DNA of 64,000 nucleotides from Verrucomicrobiota bacterium JB023 (GCA_030673895.1 JAUTCR010000025.1:1-64000); one strand, 5' to 3'; numbered from the stretch's first letter, positions 14,784 through 24,244 are shown. The notes: a model not told the origin generated them from the sequence alone. Translations and numbers: made by a program.

Positions 14784-16331
14784 ATGGATTCTCCCACGTC
14801 AGACTCACCTCCTCCCTCCCCCGCTCTGGGGGCTTCGATGCATATCGGCGCGTCTTCGGTCTCGATGTTGATGACGGATTTGTCCTCCGGGTCTCCGCAG
14901 CCCATGGAGTTTCTCGAGCAGCCCCTGCCTTGTGCGCGGGATATTTTTTCCACCGGCAAGGTGAAACAGTCCACGACGGAGCGGGCAGTCGAGATTCTGC
15001 TCGGGTATCTTGATTCCCTTAACGAGCTCGGAGCCGGCCCGAAGCAGCTCACCAGGGTCGTGGCGACCAATATCCTCAATGAGGCCGCCAATCGTGATGT
15101 GGTGATGAATCGTCTCACCATTGGGACAGGGCTGCCTATCGAGATTCTCGACGACGGAGAAATGACCCGATTGGTCTACATGAAGACCCAGCGGCGTTTG
15201 CAAGAGATCCCCGCGCTGCAAAAGAAGCAAACGCTCGTGGTGCATGTGGGCCCGGGTAACACCCGCGCTCTTCTTTTCAATAAAGGGAAAATCCTTTTCT
15301 ACGCCTCCTATCGACTGGGCACCCACCGCACGGCGGAGGCAATCGACGGCAGCCTGGCTGAGGGTGAGGCCGAGTTGAGATTGATTCGCGAGAATGCTTC
15401 CGGCCCCATCTCCCGCATCATCCATGATTTGCGGGGCCACCAGGTTGATGAGCTGGTTCTCATCGGTTACGAAATTCAGTTGATGGCCCCCTTCTTGCTG
15501 AAGTCCGGCAAGCGTTCCTTCTCTCTCAGGACGTTGAAGTCCCTCTGCCGCGAAGCTGCGGAGATGCCAGAAGACCAGCGTCCGGTCTCCTATCAGATCG
15601 ACTTCAATGCGGCTGAAGCCCTTCTGCCCGCGCTGGAAATTAATGCGGCGATTGCCGAGGAACTCGGGCTCAAGGCTGCGAATCTGGCCACCTCGGATTA
15701 TGAGCGTGGTCTGCTTTATGATTTGCCGGCGACGGCGCAGTTAACCCGCGATTTCGAGGCGGAGGTGATTCGTTCCGCCCAAGCATTGGCCGATAAGTTC
15801 CAGACGCACACCGTCCACGGTAAGCAGGTGGCCTATCTCGCGGGTCGTCTCTTCGAGGAGACCCGCTCTCTCCATAAGTTGAATGAGAAGGACGCCTTGC
15901 TGCTGCAAGTCGCGGCCATCCTGCACGAGTGCGGTGGATTCGTCTCTCCGCACATGCACCACAAGCATTCCCAGTATCTCATTCTTCATTCGGAGGTCTT
16001 CGGTCTCTCTCTGTCGGAGCGCACAGTGGTCGCCCTGGTAGCTCGCTACCACCGCATGTCACCGCCCAAGCCCTTGCATGAGCCTTATGCGAATCTCGGA
16101 CATGACGTCCAGATCCGGGTGAACAAGCTGGCTGCCATTCTGCGGGTGGCTGATGCATTGGAGCGCACCCATTCCGCCCGGGTACGCGATCTCTCAGCGC
16201 AAATTGGTAGGAATAAGTTGCGGCTCAAGCTGGAGGGGATTTCCGATGCCACCGCCGAGCGTCTTGCTCTCCAAGGCAAGGCCGATCTCTTCCAAGATAT
16301 CTTCGGGCTGGAAGTCGTTATCCAAGAATAA
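14784..16331 (+). CDS. Ppx/GppA-family phosphatase with HD domain
   Basis: A 515-residue protein of the exopolyphosphatase/guanosine pentaphosphatase family. The N-terminal actin-like half (about 15-310) keeps the family layout (HIGASSVSMLM, RVVATNILNEAANR, HVGPGNTRALLF). The second Gly-rich loop is degenerate compared with classic Ppx. The C-terminal half (about 320-515) is an HD-type domain: VHGKQVAYLAGRLFEETRSL, LLQVAAILHECGGFVSPHMH and LRVADALERTHS. Expected role: polyphosphate or (p)ppGpp turnover. The long Ser/Pro-rich start is atypical, and an internal Met at residue 19 is an alternative. It stands alone, 262 bp from the tRNA. Confidence 0.85.
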   Translation: MDSPTSDSPPPSPALGASMHIGASSVSMLMTDLSSGSPQPMEFLEQPLPCARDIFSTGKVKQSTTERAVEILLGYLDSLNELGAGPKQLTRVVATNILNEAANRDVVMNRLTIGTGLPIEILDDGEMTRLVYMKTQRRLQEIPALQKKQTLVVHVGPGNTRALLFNKGKILFYASYRLGTHRTAEAIDGSLAEGEAELRLIRENASGPISRIIHDLRGHQVDELVLIGYEIQLMAPFLLKSGKRSFSLRTLKSLCREAAEMPEDQRPVSYQIDFNAAEALLPALEINAAIAEELGLKAANLATSDYERGLLYDLPATAQLTRDFEAEVIRSAQALADKFQTHTVHGKQVAYLAGRLFEETRSLHKLNEKDALLLQVAAILHECGGFVSPHMHHKHSQYLILHSEVFGLSLSERTVVALVARYHRMSPPKPLHEPYANLGHDVQIRVNKLAAILRVADALERTHSARVRDLSAQIGRNKLRLKLEGISDATAERLALQGKADLFQDIFGLEVVIQE

Positions 16332-16392
16332 TCGAATAAGCTTCAAGACTTTGCCGTCTTCTCTAAGGGCCTTTCAATTCCCCTGACCTCAA

Positions 16393-17061
16393 ATGAAAAC
16401 GATCTCGCTCCTCTCAATTTTCTTCCTCGGTTCTCTCCTCGCGGCATCAGCCCAACGGCTGCCGCGAGAAGCCCAGTCTCTTGTTAATCGCAAGGAGGCC
16501 GAAATCTATCGCATCAATGCCGAGTTCGTCTCGGACCTTCAGAAGCTCGAGGATCAATACCGCCGCAGGGGACAGCGCGAGCAAGCTCGCCAAGTGCGCA
16601 AGCTGATTGAGGAGACGCCCCTTGGCTACGCTGGCTATGAAAACCTGCGCGACGATTTGGCGAATGGGCGGCTCGACGAGAGAATTACCACAGGCTTCCC
16701 CGTCGTCGGCATGGCCTACCGCCTGCCGATTAAGAAACAGAAACTCGCGATCAATCGCGAGCACGGCCGCCGCCACATTGTGCCTATCGCGACCAGAGGG
16801 CTGCGGCGGATCGAGCTGACTTTTTGGAATGCCGATGACAACAGCGGAGACAAGGGGCTGCATTGGCGGATTGAGGATGCGCTCACCTCGCGCATCATTG
16901 CCCGGGGCTTTGCCTCCAAGGAGAAGGCCCAATCATGGAGCGTGGAAGGCTTGCACACTCATCAGGTCAATCTGATTATCGAAGACCATGACAGCGACTT
17001 CTCCGGCCACCTCTCGGGCAATGGATTCATGCTCGAGGTCAAGCCAGGGCGTTCCCGCTAA
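16393..17061 (+). CDS. Secreted protein with N-terminal coiled coil (unknown)
   Basis: A 222-residue exported protein: signal peptide MKTISLLSIFFLGSLLAASA with likely cleavage after ASA, then a charged helical stretch (about residues 25-75) rich in Glu, Arg and Gln that can form a coiled coil. A beta-rich C-terminal half follows (about 95-215) with the repeated pattern of short hydrophobic strands. No domain is recognised. It follows the Ppx/GppA gene by 61 bp and precedes hemC by 27 bp, and may be part of the hemC transcript. Confidence 0.75.
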   Translation: MKTISLLSIFFLGSLLAASAQRLPREAQSLVNRKEAEIYRINAEFVSDLQKLEDQYRRRGQREQARQVRKLIEETPLGYAGYENLRDDLANGRLDERITTGFPVVGMAYRLPIKKQKLAINREHGRRHIVPIATRGLRRIELTFWNADDNSGDKGLHWRIEDALTSRIIARGFASKEKAQSWSVEGLHTHQVNLIIEDHDSDFSGHLSGNGFMLEVKPGRSR

Positions 17062-17088
17062 CAACCCTATATTCTCTTCCGAACAAGC

Positions 17089-17997
17089 ATGCATCATCTG
17101 ACTCTTGGCACCCGAGGTAGTGCCCTCGCCCTTCATCAGGCGGAAATGACGGAGGCCGCCCTCGCCGGCCATTGCCAACTGACGCGCGAAGTGATCCTGA
17201 CCACTGGTGATCAACGCACGGACGTTCCCCTTGCGCAAGTGGCCGCTGCCGCCGGAGTCGTTGACAAAGGAGTCTTCATCAAAGAACTCGAGCTGGCCCT
17301 GCTTGATCAAAGCATCGACTTCGCCGTGCATTCCCTCAAGGACGTGCCGACGATCTTGGAGCCTGAGTTCGAGGTCTGTGCGGTGCTCCCCCGGGCGGCG
17401 ACGGGAGACATCCTCATCACCAATGGCCCATCTCTCGCCGAGCTTCCGGAGGGAGCAGTCATCGGGACCTCCTCGGTCCGCCGCAAGCTCCAGCTGCTGC
17501 GTCTCCGGCCCGACCTCCGGGTCGTTGATATTCGGGGCAACGTCCCCACTCGCTTAAAGAAGGTTGCGGAGGATGGCGATCTCGATGGCACGATTTTGGC
17601 CGAAGCCGGACTTCTCCGTTTGGGCGGAGGCAGGGTGGAGACCCTGCCTGAGGCCGCCGGATTGAGTGCTCATCTCCTCGACCGCAAGGAATTTCTGCCG
17701 GCCGCCGGACAAGGCGCGGTCGCCCTCGAAATTTTGAAAGCTAATGGCCAAGCACGTGAGATTCTCACCCGGATCAATGACGATGAGACGATGGCCCGGG
17801 TGACTGCGGAGCGCCACTTCCTCGCCCTCCTGCAAGCTGGTTGCGATACCCCCGTGGGGGTGGATAGCGTGCGACGCGACGGGGAGCTTCATTTGGTGGC
17901 CCGAGTCTTCGAGGACAATGGCGAGGTCAAGTCCGCGCAGGCAAGCCATGAGGATCCGCAGGAGGCGGCACGGTTGCTCTTTGAAGGGCTTGCGTGA
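17089..17997 (+). CDS. hemC: Hydroxymethylbilane synthase (porphobilinogen deaminase)
   Basis: Polymerises four porphobilinogens to hydroxymethylbilane, the third step from ALA in tetrapyrrole synthesis; cytoplasmic. The 302 residues match the family length. LGTRGSALALHQAE is at the start, and the catalytic Asp lies in HSLKDVPT (D85). The substrate-binding Arg are in TSSVRRKLQLLRLRPDL, and the dipyrromethane-cofactor Cys is C252 in LQAGCDTPVG. It is followed 73 bp later by the cobA-hemD fusion, the next steps of the pathway, so an operon is likely. Confidence 0.97.
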   Translation: MHHLTLGTRGSALALHQAEMTEAALAGHCQLTREVILTTGDQRTDVPLAQVAAAAGVVDKGVFIKELELALLDQSIDFAVHSLKDVPTILEPEFEVCAVLPRAATGDILITNGPSLAELPEGAVIGTSSVRRKLQLLRLRPDLRVVDIRGNVPTRLKKVAEDGDLDGTILAEAGLLRLGGGRVETLPEAAGLSAHLLDRKEFLPAAGQGAVALEILKANGQAREILTRINDDETMARVTAERHFLALLQAGCDTPVGVDSVRRDGELHLVARVFEDNGEVKSAQASHEDPQEAARLLFEGLA

Positions 17998-18070
17998 TGG
18001 AAGCACGAATTGGTCACTGAAAACCTTTGCGTCCGACCGCGTCTTGGCGGTCAATCCCTCCCGAACACGA

Positions 18071-19567
18071 ATGAAAGGAATTTGCTATCTTGTCGGCGCC
18101 GGGCCCGGAGACCCGGGCCTGATCACGCTTAAGGGGAAGGAGGCCATCGCAACTTGCGATGTCCTCGTTTATGACGCCCTGAGCAGCCCGGAATTTCTGG
18201 GCTGGACCAAGCCAGGTTGCGAAAAAATCTATGCCGGCAAGCGAGCGAAGGATCACGCCATCCCGCAGGAAGGTATTAATGCGCTCATCGTCGAAAAGTC
18301 TCTCGAGGGCAAGGCCGTCTGCCGTCTCAAGGGAGGCGACCCGATGATTTTCGGCCGTGGCGGTGAGGAAGCCGCTGAGCTTGCGGCTGCCGGGGTTCCT
18401 TTCGAGATCGTTCCGGGCATTTCTTCCACCATCGGAGGACCTGCCTATGCGGGCATCCCGGTCACCCATCGGGACCATTGCTCCCAGCTCACCATCTTCA
18501 CCGGACACGAGGATCCGTCGAAGCCCGACACGTCACTCGACTACTCCCAGTTGGCGACAGCTCCCGGAACCAAGGTCTTCGTGATGGGCATCGCCCGGCT
18601 ACGGGAAATTACGACAAATCTAGTCGGTCACGGAGCGGACCCGGCGACCCCAATCGCCCTGACCCGCTGGGCCACCACGGGACAGCATCGCACTATTTCG
18701 GGAACCCTCGCCGACATCGCCTCAATCGCCGAGAGCCAGAACTTTCAGTCGCCCGCCGTCGCCGTCATCGGGAACGTCGTGAAGGAGAGGGAGAAAATCA
18801 ATTGGTTTGAGACCAAGCCCTTGTTCGGAAAGCGCGTCGTCGTCACCCGCACCCGTGAGCAGGCAGGTAAGCTATCCGTCGAGCTGAAGAAATTGGGAGC
18901 GGATGTGATCGAACTACCGACTATCCGCATCGACCCTCCGGAGGAGAAGAGAGAGTTTGCCGAGCTTGTGCGTGATGCCCACCGCTACGATTGGCTCGTC
19001 TTCACCTCGCCGAATGGCGTGGAGAAGTTTTTTGAAGGCTTTTACTCCATCTACGAGGATGCTCGTAGCTTAGGAGGACCAAAGATTGCAGCGATTGGTC
19101 CCGCCACGGTGGCCAAGATAAAGGAGTATCGCTTCACCGTCGATCTCGTCCCGGAGAAGCATGTCGCGGAGGGGTTATTGGAAGCCTTCAAGTCCCAGGA
19201 CGTCGATTCCCAAACTGTGCTCTGGGTCAAGGCGGAGGAGACGCGCATGGTCATCGCTGACGGCTTGCACGAGATGAAGGCGATCGTCGATGTTTGCCTC
19301 GCCTACAAGACGGTCCCTGAGACCGGGGACCCGACGGGAGCGCGGGAAATCTTGGCCAAAGAAGGGTCGGACATCATCACCTTCACTTCCGGCAGCACTG
19401 CCGAGCATTTTTTCAATCTCGGCATTGAGTTACCCGAGGGGTGCCAGTTGGCCAGTATCGGCCCCATCACCAGCAGCGTATTGAAAAAGCTGGGTCACCC
19501 ACCCCAGATCGAGGCGACGAGACACGATATCCCGGGCTTGGTCGAGGCCATCAAACGTAGCTTTTGA
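18071..19567 (+). CDS. cobA-hemD: Bifunctional uroporphyrinogen-III C-methyltransferase/uroporphyrinogen-III synthase
   Basis: A 498-residue fusion. Residues about 1-245 are a SAM-dependent SUMT: YLVGAGPGDPGLITLKG, KGGDPMIFGRGGEE, then IVPGISS. It makes precorrin-2 for siroheme and cobalamin. Residues about 255-498 are HemD: KRVVVTRTREQAGKL, VFTSPNGVEKFF and ITFTSGSTAEHFF. It closes and inverts ring D to give uroporphyrinogen III. I chose the ATG of MKGICYL (18071); the frame is open to 17918, but that stretch overlaps hemC. This fusion is known in several phyla, including Verrucomicrobiota and Firmicutes. Confidence 0.95.
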   Translation: MKGICYLVGAGPGDPGLITLKGKEAIATCDVLVYDALSSPEFLGWTKPGCEKIYAGKRAKDHAIPQEGINALIVEKSLEGKAVCRLKGGDPMIFGRGGEEAAELAAAGVPFEIVPGISSTIGGPAYAGIPVTHRDHCSQLTIFTGHEDPSKPDTSLDYSQLATAPGTKVFVMGIARLREITTNLVGHGADPATPIALTRWATTGQHRTISGTLADIASIAESQNFQSPAVAVIGNVVKEREKINWFETKPLFGKRVVVTRTREQAGKLSVELKKLGADVIELPTIRIDPPEEKREFAELVRDAHRYDWLVFTSPNGVEKFFEGFYSIYEDARSLGGPKIAAIGPATVAKIKEYRFTVDLVPEKHVAEGLLEAFKSQDVDSQTVLWVKAEETRMVIADGLHEMKAIVDVCLAYKTVPETGDPTGAREILAKEGSDIITFTSGSTAEHFFNLGIELPEGCQLASIGPITSSVLKKLGHPPQIEATRHDIPGLVEAIKRSF

Positions 19568-19586
19568 ACGCCTCTTCTTCGCAGAG

Positions 19587-19608
19587 AGGTCAGATGAAAA
19601 TCTGACCT
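19587..19608. terminator. Perfect GAAA-tetraloop hairpin between convergent genes
   Basis: AGGTCAGAT-GAAA-ATCTGACCT forms a perfect 9-bp stem closed by a GNRA-type tetraloop, 19 bp after the cobA-hemD stop and before the convergent lipoprotein gene. There is no T-run after it. A second weaker hairpin (GGTGG/CCACC) lies at about 19641-19660. It may act as a transcript-end stabiliser or a rho-dependent end rather than a classic intrinsic terminator. Confidence 0.5.
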
Positions 19609-19671
19609 ATCCGGCTCGCCGGCAAGGGCGAACCGAAGCTTGGTGGATCGAGGTGACCACCGGATGCTTAC

Positions 19672-19827
19672 TTAATCTTTTTCGACGGGTGATTGAACCT
19701 CATAGCCCTCGTCTCTCAGCATGTAGCCACCGGCCGCGCCAGCTGCGAGTGGCACGCAAGAGGTCGACAGACCAGCGAGAAGAAGGAGAGAAGCGAGAGT
19801 GAGTTTGTGCAATCGGTAATTTTTCAT
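19672..19827 (-). CDS. Small lipoprotein, 51 residues
   Basis: A signal peptide (MKNYRLHKLTLASLLLLAGL) followed by the lipobox STSC predicts a lipidated outer-membrane protein with only about 28 mature residues: a Gly/Ala segment LAAGAAGGYMLRDEGY and an acidic tail. Small Gly-Ala lipoproteins with GGYMLRDEGY endings recur in Gram-negatives beside envelope genes, but I know no function. The frame continues upstream to 20283, but the part before 19827 overlaps the opposing gene and lacks coding character, so I start at the ATG at 19827. Confidence 0.65.
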   Translation of the reverse strand: MKNYRLHKLTLASLLLLAGLSTSCVPLAAGAAGGYMLRDEGYEVQSPVEKD

Positions 19828-20136
19828 CGCCTCATCTTTTGCACCCTTTGGGCCAAGATGCTCGTTGCCAATGCGAGAGCGGGAGCGAAGGAGGGTTAAC
19901 CACACAGCTCGCTTTCTAGCCTTATGAAATCTAGGAAAATTGGCTCTGCCTCCGTCGTCTTCAGCTGGAGGAATAGATTTGCCAGACTGCTCCGCGAGGA
20001 GAATGGTCATGCAAGTCGGGCAATGGCCGAAAGTAGTCATCATGCAAATGGCATGAACCCATTCCTGCCTCAGAGATTGGAAAAACTGACAAACTGTCAA
20101 ACTCCCCCGACACGCTCGCCTTGCTTCAATGCTTCC

Positions 20137-22302
20137 GTGCGTTGGCTCTTGTTCATCCTCCTCCTGCTCTTGCCATCCTGCCAAGAACGCGATCCTTGGG
20201 AGGGTGATGCGAGCTTGCCGAGTGAGATCTCGTTCAATCACCACATCCGCCCCATCATCGCGACCAAATGCCTGGACTGCCATGGGCCGGAGGAACAGTT
20301 CGGCGGCCTCCGGCTTGACAAGTCATCCCAAGTTGCAGCCATCACCACCGAAAATAGCCCCCGCAAGTCCTTGCTTTGGGAACGCATTGAGGAAGGCCAC
20401 CCCGCCCCATTGCCGGATCGGGAGAAGGCGCTTCTCTGGCGATGGATCAAGCAGGGGCTTCCGGAGGAAGGGCATTGGGCGACCTTGCCTATCGCTGGAG
20501 AAGCGCGTTTTCCCGCCCTCGATCCGCGCGTCCCGGCTTCATTGGAGGAAATTCAGCAGTTCGCCCGCAGCCTGATCGGGCAAGAGCTTCCTGTGGAGGA
20601 AGCGCTCGAATTAACCAACCGCCACGCCACCCGGGATGAGGTGCTTGACCACTTGATGAGTGCCAAGGCCTTCGCCCGCTCGCTGGAAACGCGCTTGCTG
20701 CTGCTCTCTGGCATCCGGCCTCCCAGTCCAGACTCTCTCTTCGCCCCCTATCTACGCTGGCTCGATAGTCAGGTGGCCGCTCTCGACTTCTCTCTGGCGA
20801 CCTTCTATCGACAGTCCCTCGCCGGGGACCTCATTCCCGATGCCGGGCAAGAGGGAGCCTTGGCGACGGCTTGGCTACGCATGCCTTTGGCGGAGAAAAA
20901 GCGGAGCCTTGCCGAACAAATTGGGCGCACCTTCCTGGCCCTTGATCTGACAGAGGAACATCCGGCTCTATGGCCGGATGCACCAGCGGTCGTCCCCCGC
21001 TTCTTTCCCGATCATTTGCCTGCCCGGAGCGGTCCCTACCCCGTTCCACCCTTCACCGCGATCCAGACTCCACAACAGATCACCAAACTAAAGGAGCTTG
21101 AGACAGGACTTCGGCAGAACGAACTGCAGCTGGAAGCTTACCGTCGGAATGGGAGCGACAGCTTCCAAGCTTGGATCCGCAGCCCAGAACCTGCGACTCC
21201 AATTAGTGACCTCGCAGCCTCCTTTTCATTTGATCAAGCTCCGGTCGCCAATCTCGCGCTGAACCCCACTGGCTCGCTCGCCAAGCCGCCGATCTTGGTC
21301 GAGGGAGCCCGCCAACTGGCCGCCTTGGCACCGGCGCAGTTCACTGGCCTTACCCTCTCCCTGGCGACGCCCTATACGGTGAGCTTCTTTCTCCGAATTG
21401 ATAAGCTTCGGGCGGGCGAAACCACTTTACTGGCATCAACACCGCCGGGGAAAGCTCCTCTTGGCTTCAGGCTTTCACTCTCCAGCAAGGGAATGACCAT
21501 TGGCCACTATGCTGGCAGTAGCCCGAATTCTCTCTCGATCGCGGCCCCCGTGATTCCTTCTCCCCGTTCCTGGCACCACATCGCGGTGAGCTATGATGGC
21601 ACACGGCAGGCCAGAGGGATCCGCCTCTTCATTGATGGACAGAGGATCGGGACGACGGTCCTCAATGATGAGGTCTATGGCGAAGGGAGCGAGCAAGACG
21701 GACGCCTCTTTCTTTTGGAGCCCGGTTCTGCCATCGATGAACTCACCATTCATCAGCGAGCCCTCCATCCCCTCGAGATCGCGCATCTCCGGGACGGCCG
21801 TTCGCTTGTGGAAGCGGCCAACCAAGAGTTTCCTCGTGAGGATCTCCTGGAGAGCTACTATCTCTCCAGTATTGACTCCACCTGTCGCGCCTTCCTTGCC
21901 AATCGAAGCCATCTCACAAGCGTGATTTGCCGCATTGAAGACGCTTCGCTCAAGGTTCCCATTGCCCGGCAGCATCCTGAATTGGAGCCGCGCCCCGCGC
22001 TTCCTTTCGTCCCCCTCTCCTTGGAGAGCGGAGCCAATCGCTTGGGCTTCGCTGACTGGCTTTTCTCACCCGAGAATCCCGTCACGGCGCGGGTTCTAGC
22101 CAATCGGCTCTACCTCTCCATCCACGGCTATTCGCTCATTCCGGATCCGAACAATATTGCGGACCCTTGGAAAGTTCCTACCGAACCCGTTCTGCTTGAT
22201 GTCTTGGCTCGGGACCTCTTGCACAACAACTGGGAGGTCCGGCGAATCCTGAAAACGATCATCCTCAATCCACCTTCCTCGTGGGAAGGCCAGATTGGCT
22301 GA
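20137..22302 (+). CDS. Planctomycete-type cytochrome c lipoprotein with DUF1549/LamG/DUF1553-like parts
   Basis: A lipoprotein with one haem c motif, CLDCH, inside HIRPIIATKCLDCHGPEEQF, the planctomycete cytochrome c domain (PSD1-type). A DUF1549-like helical region follows, then a LamG/concanavalin-like lectin domain (about residues 330-520 of the mature protein, SWHHIAVSYDG and GTRQARGIRLFIDG). A short DUF1553-like end has FADWLFSPENPVTARVLANR and DLLHNNWEVRRILKTIILNP. DUF1553 normally continues for about 200 more residues, so the C-terminus is truncated. I prefer the GTG at 20137, which gives MRWLLFILLLLLPSC, an ideal lipoprotein signal; the frame is open from 19924. Such proteins accompany sulfatases and glycan use in this phylum. 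Confidence 0.75.
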   Translation: MRWLLFILLLLLPSCQERDPWEGDASLPSEISFNHHIRPIIATKCLDCHGPEEQFGGLRLDKSSQVAAITTENSPRKSLLWERIEEGHPAPLPDREKALLWRWIKQGLPEEGHWATLPIAGEARFPALDPRVPASLEEIQQFARSLIGQELPVEEALELTNRHATRDEVLDHLMSAKAFARSLETRLLLLSGIRPPSPDSLFAPYLRWLDSQVAALDFSLATFYRQSLAGDLIPDAGQEGALATAWLRMPLAEKKRSLAEQIGRTFLALDLTEEHPALWPDAPAVVPRFFPDHLPARSGPYPVPPFTAIQTPQQITKLKELETGLRQNELQLEAYRRNGSDSFQAWIRSPEPATPISDLAASFSFDQAPVANLALNPTGSLAKPPILVEGARQLAALAPAQFTGLTLSLATPYTVSFFLRIDKLRAGETTLLASTPPGKAPLGFRLSLSSKGMTIGHYAGSSPNSLSIAAPVIPSPRSWHHIAVSYDGTRQARGIRLFIDGQRIGTTVLNDEVYGEGSEQDGRLFLLEPGSAIDELTIHQRALHPLEIAHLRDGRSLVEAANQEFPREDLLESYYLSSIDSTCRAFLANRSHLTSVICRIEDASLKVPIARQHPELEPRPALPFVPLSLESGANRLGFADWLFSPENPVTARVLANRLYLSIHGYSLIPDPNNIADPWKVPTEPVLLDVLARDLLHNNWEVRRILKTIILNPPSSWEGQIG

Positions 22303-22330
22303 AGTGGCCGGGAGAGCAATTTCGAGGCTC

Positions 22331-23218
22331 CTATCGAGACGAGAGCAACGCTTCCGCCATCCTGAGCGCATCGAGATTCTCCTTCACCTGATGCACGCGA
22401 TGGACGCGGGCCCCGAGCCCTCTCGTCCAAGCGGTCAGGCCCACCGTGGGCCAATCTCTTGCGGCGAGTTCGGTTTCACCCAGGAGCTTCCCGATGAAGC
22501 TTTTGCGAGAGATGCCCATCATGATCGGGCGGTCACCGACGGACAATTGCCTGCCCCCCCGGATGAGCGCCGCATTGTCTTCCAGTCTTTTTCCAAAGCC
22601 AATGCCCGGGTCCCAGCAGAGGCGCTCTGGTGAGATGCCAGCAGCCGAAAGAGTTTGCAGACGCTCGGCGAAGAAATCGGTCACCTCCCGGACCGGATCC
22701 TCGTAGCCAGGATCGACTTGCATCGTCTTCGGGGTGCCTCGCATGTGCATCACCACGACGCCACAATCACTGGCCGCGCAGACCCTGACCATCTCGCCAT
22801 CGCGTAAGCCGCTGACGTCGTTGACAACCGAGGCTCCCAGAGAGAGAGCCTCACGCGCGACTTCCGCCTTGGAGGTATCCACGGAGATGGGACCGTTCCA
22901 GCGATTGGCGAGCGCTTCAATGACAGGGAGAACTCGCCGTTTCTCCTCATCCAGAGCCACCGCTTCAGCTCCCGGGCGGGTGGATTCCCCGCCAATGTCG
23001 ATCAGTGTTGCGCCCTCTTCGATCATCTCCATGGCCCTGCCGAGAGCCGCTTCCTGCATCGCATAGCGCCCGCCATCCGAGAAGGAATCCGGTGTCACAT
23101 TGAGGATGCCGGCAATGATCCCTTTCTCGCTCAGATCCAACTCATGGGAACCGCATCTCCAGACCATTTTTCCCCTGCCTTGCGTCATTCCGTCCACCAT
23201 CTTCTCGCTCAATTCCAT
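22331..23218 (-). CDS. folP: Dihydropteroate synthase
   Basis: Condenses p-aminobenzoate with hydroxymethyldihydropterin pyrophosphate in folate synthesis; cytoplasmic TIM barrel of about 295 residues. Signatures: GILNVTPDSFSDGG, IDIGGESTRPGA, VVNDVSGLRDGEM, WDPGIGFGK and ISRKSFIG. The first 17 residues may not be native; MVWRCGSHEL is an alternative start. It begins 6 bp after the upstream ABC permease stop, so it lies at the end of the same transcript. Confidence 0.97.
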   Translation of the reverse strand: MELSEKMVDGMTQGRGKMVWRCGSHELDLSEKGIIAGILNVTPDSFSDGGRYAMQEAALGRAMEMIEEGATLIDIGGESTRPGAEAVALDEEKRRVLPVIEALANRWNGPISVDTSKAEVAREALSLGASVVNDVSGLRDGEMVRVCAASDCGVVVMHMRGTPKTMQVDPGYEDPVREVTDFFAERLQTLSAAGISPERLCWDPGIGFGKRLEDNAALIRGGRQLSVGDRPIMMGISRKSFIGKLLGETELAARDWPTVGLTAWTRGLGARVHRVHQVKENLDALRMAEALLSSR

Positions 23219-23224
23219 TCGCTC

Positions 23225-24244
23225 TTAGAAATCCCGTCTCTGAAATATCCAACAGGCCCCACCGAGGCAGACTGCCTGAAAGAGGATGGAGGGCAGGAAG
23301 ATCTCACTTCCCTCCATCCGGCTTTCCCCGGCAGCTTGCGCTTTCTTAATTAATCGGTCCGGCCTCTGCCCCGTCATGAGGGAGAGGAGGTCGATGCCGG
23401 CGATCTCGTCGAGCTCGTCCTCGTATAGCAGCAGCTGCTTGAGATAGAGAGTCGCTTTGCGGGGCTTGGGCAGGAGCCAAGTGGTCTTCCGCAGACCGTC
23501 GTAAAAGGCCACCAATCCTCCCACCGGGTCCAGAGGTTCATCATGATAGATGGGCTCCGGCTCGCCCAAATTGACCTCTTGGCCCGCGGCGGGCGCTTGA
23601 ATGGCCAAGGCATAGAAAAGGCTCTCGGTGAAGTGGACCAGGTAGCAGGTGCCGTAGAGAAGCACCGCACTCAGAAGGGCAAAGAGCGTGGAGCGCGTCC
23701 AGACCCCCACCAGGACCGCGAAGGAGTATAAAATGCTGAAGACAAAGGTCAGCAACGGGACGGCAAGGAAGATCCGTGGACTCCACACACCCACTCGCAG
23801 TCCCATTGCGAAGAAGACGATGAGACAAAACAAGGTTAGAGGCAGCGCCATGAACCCGAGAATGCCGATGTATTTAACGATAAAAATTTTCCAACGCGGA
23901 ATCGGCTTGGACAGGATGTTTTCAATCGAGCCCTCCCTCATCAGCTCGGGAAAGACCGAGCAACTGGCAATCAGGGAGAGCAGAACCGCGAAAAACCCCA
24001 ACCACCAGGGTGAGATGAAGTTAGTGAAAAGCAGCAGGTAAGTCAGCCGTTGCAAGCTAGGGTCCGCCATGAGGGGATTTTCGAAACTTGAGATCCCGAA
24101 AAGCATGCTGATCCCGTCTTGGTCGAAACCAATCGACGCATAGAGAAGCCCCACGAGCACGGAGATCCAGATCACCACCCAGAAGAGCATTCTCGCCCTC
24201 AGCAACTGGAGAGAATCCCAGAGAATTGTCAGAACCGCTCTCAT
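23225..24244 (-). CDS. ABC-2-type transporter permease
   Basis: A 339-residue membrane protein with about six hydrophobic spans. There is a large cytoplasmic or periplasmic insertion between spans five and six (about residues 225-310) containing acidic and charged sequence. It overlaps the ATP-binding subunit by four bases (ATGA), so the two are translationally coupled and form one exporter. This layout resembles the ABC-2 exporters with large extra domains seen in Planctomycetes/Verrucomicrobiota. The cargo is unknown. Confidence 0.85.
   Translation of the reverse strand: MRAVLTILWDSLQLLRARMLFWVVIWISVLVGLLYASIGFDQDGISMLFGISSFENPLMADPSLQRLTYLLLFTNFISPWWLGFFAVLLSLIASCSVFPELMREGSIENILSKPIPRWKIFIVKYIGILGFMALPLTLFCLIVFFAMGLRVGVWSPRIFLAVPLLTFVFSILYSFAVLVGVWTRSTLFALLSAVLLYGTCYLVHFTESLFYALAIQAPAAGQEVNLGEPEPIYHDEPLDPVGGLVAFYDGLRKTTWLLPKPRKATLYLKQLLLYEDELDEIAGIDLLSLMTGQRPDRLIKKAQAAGESRMEGSEIFLPSILFQAVCLGGACWIFQRRDF

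Noticed and set aside
19828-20283. An upstream extension of the small lipoprotein frame, with a CPTC motif
   Set aside because: It overlaps the opposing cytochrome gene and places a lipoprotein signal in mid-protein, so the short start is right.
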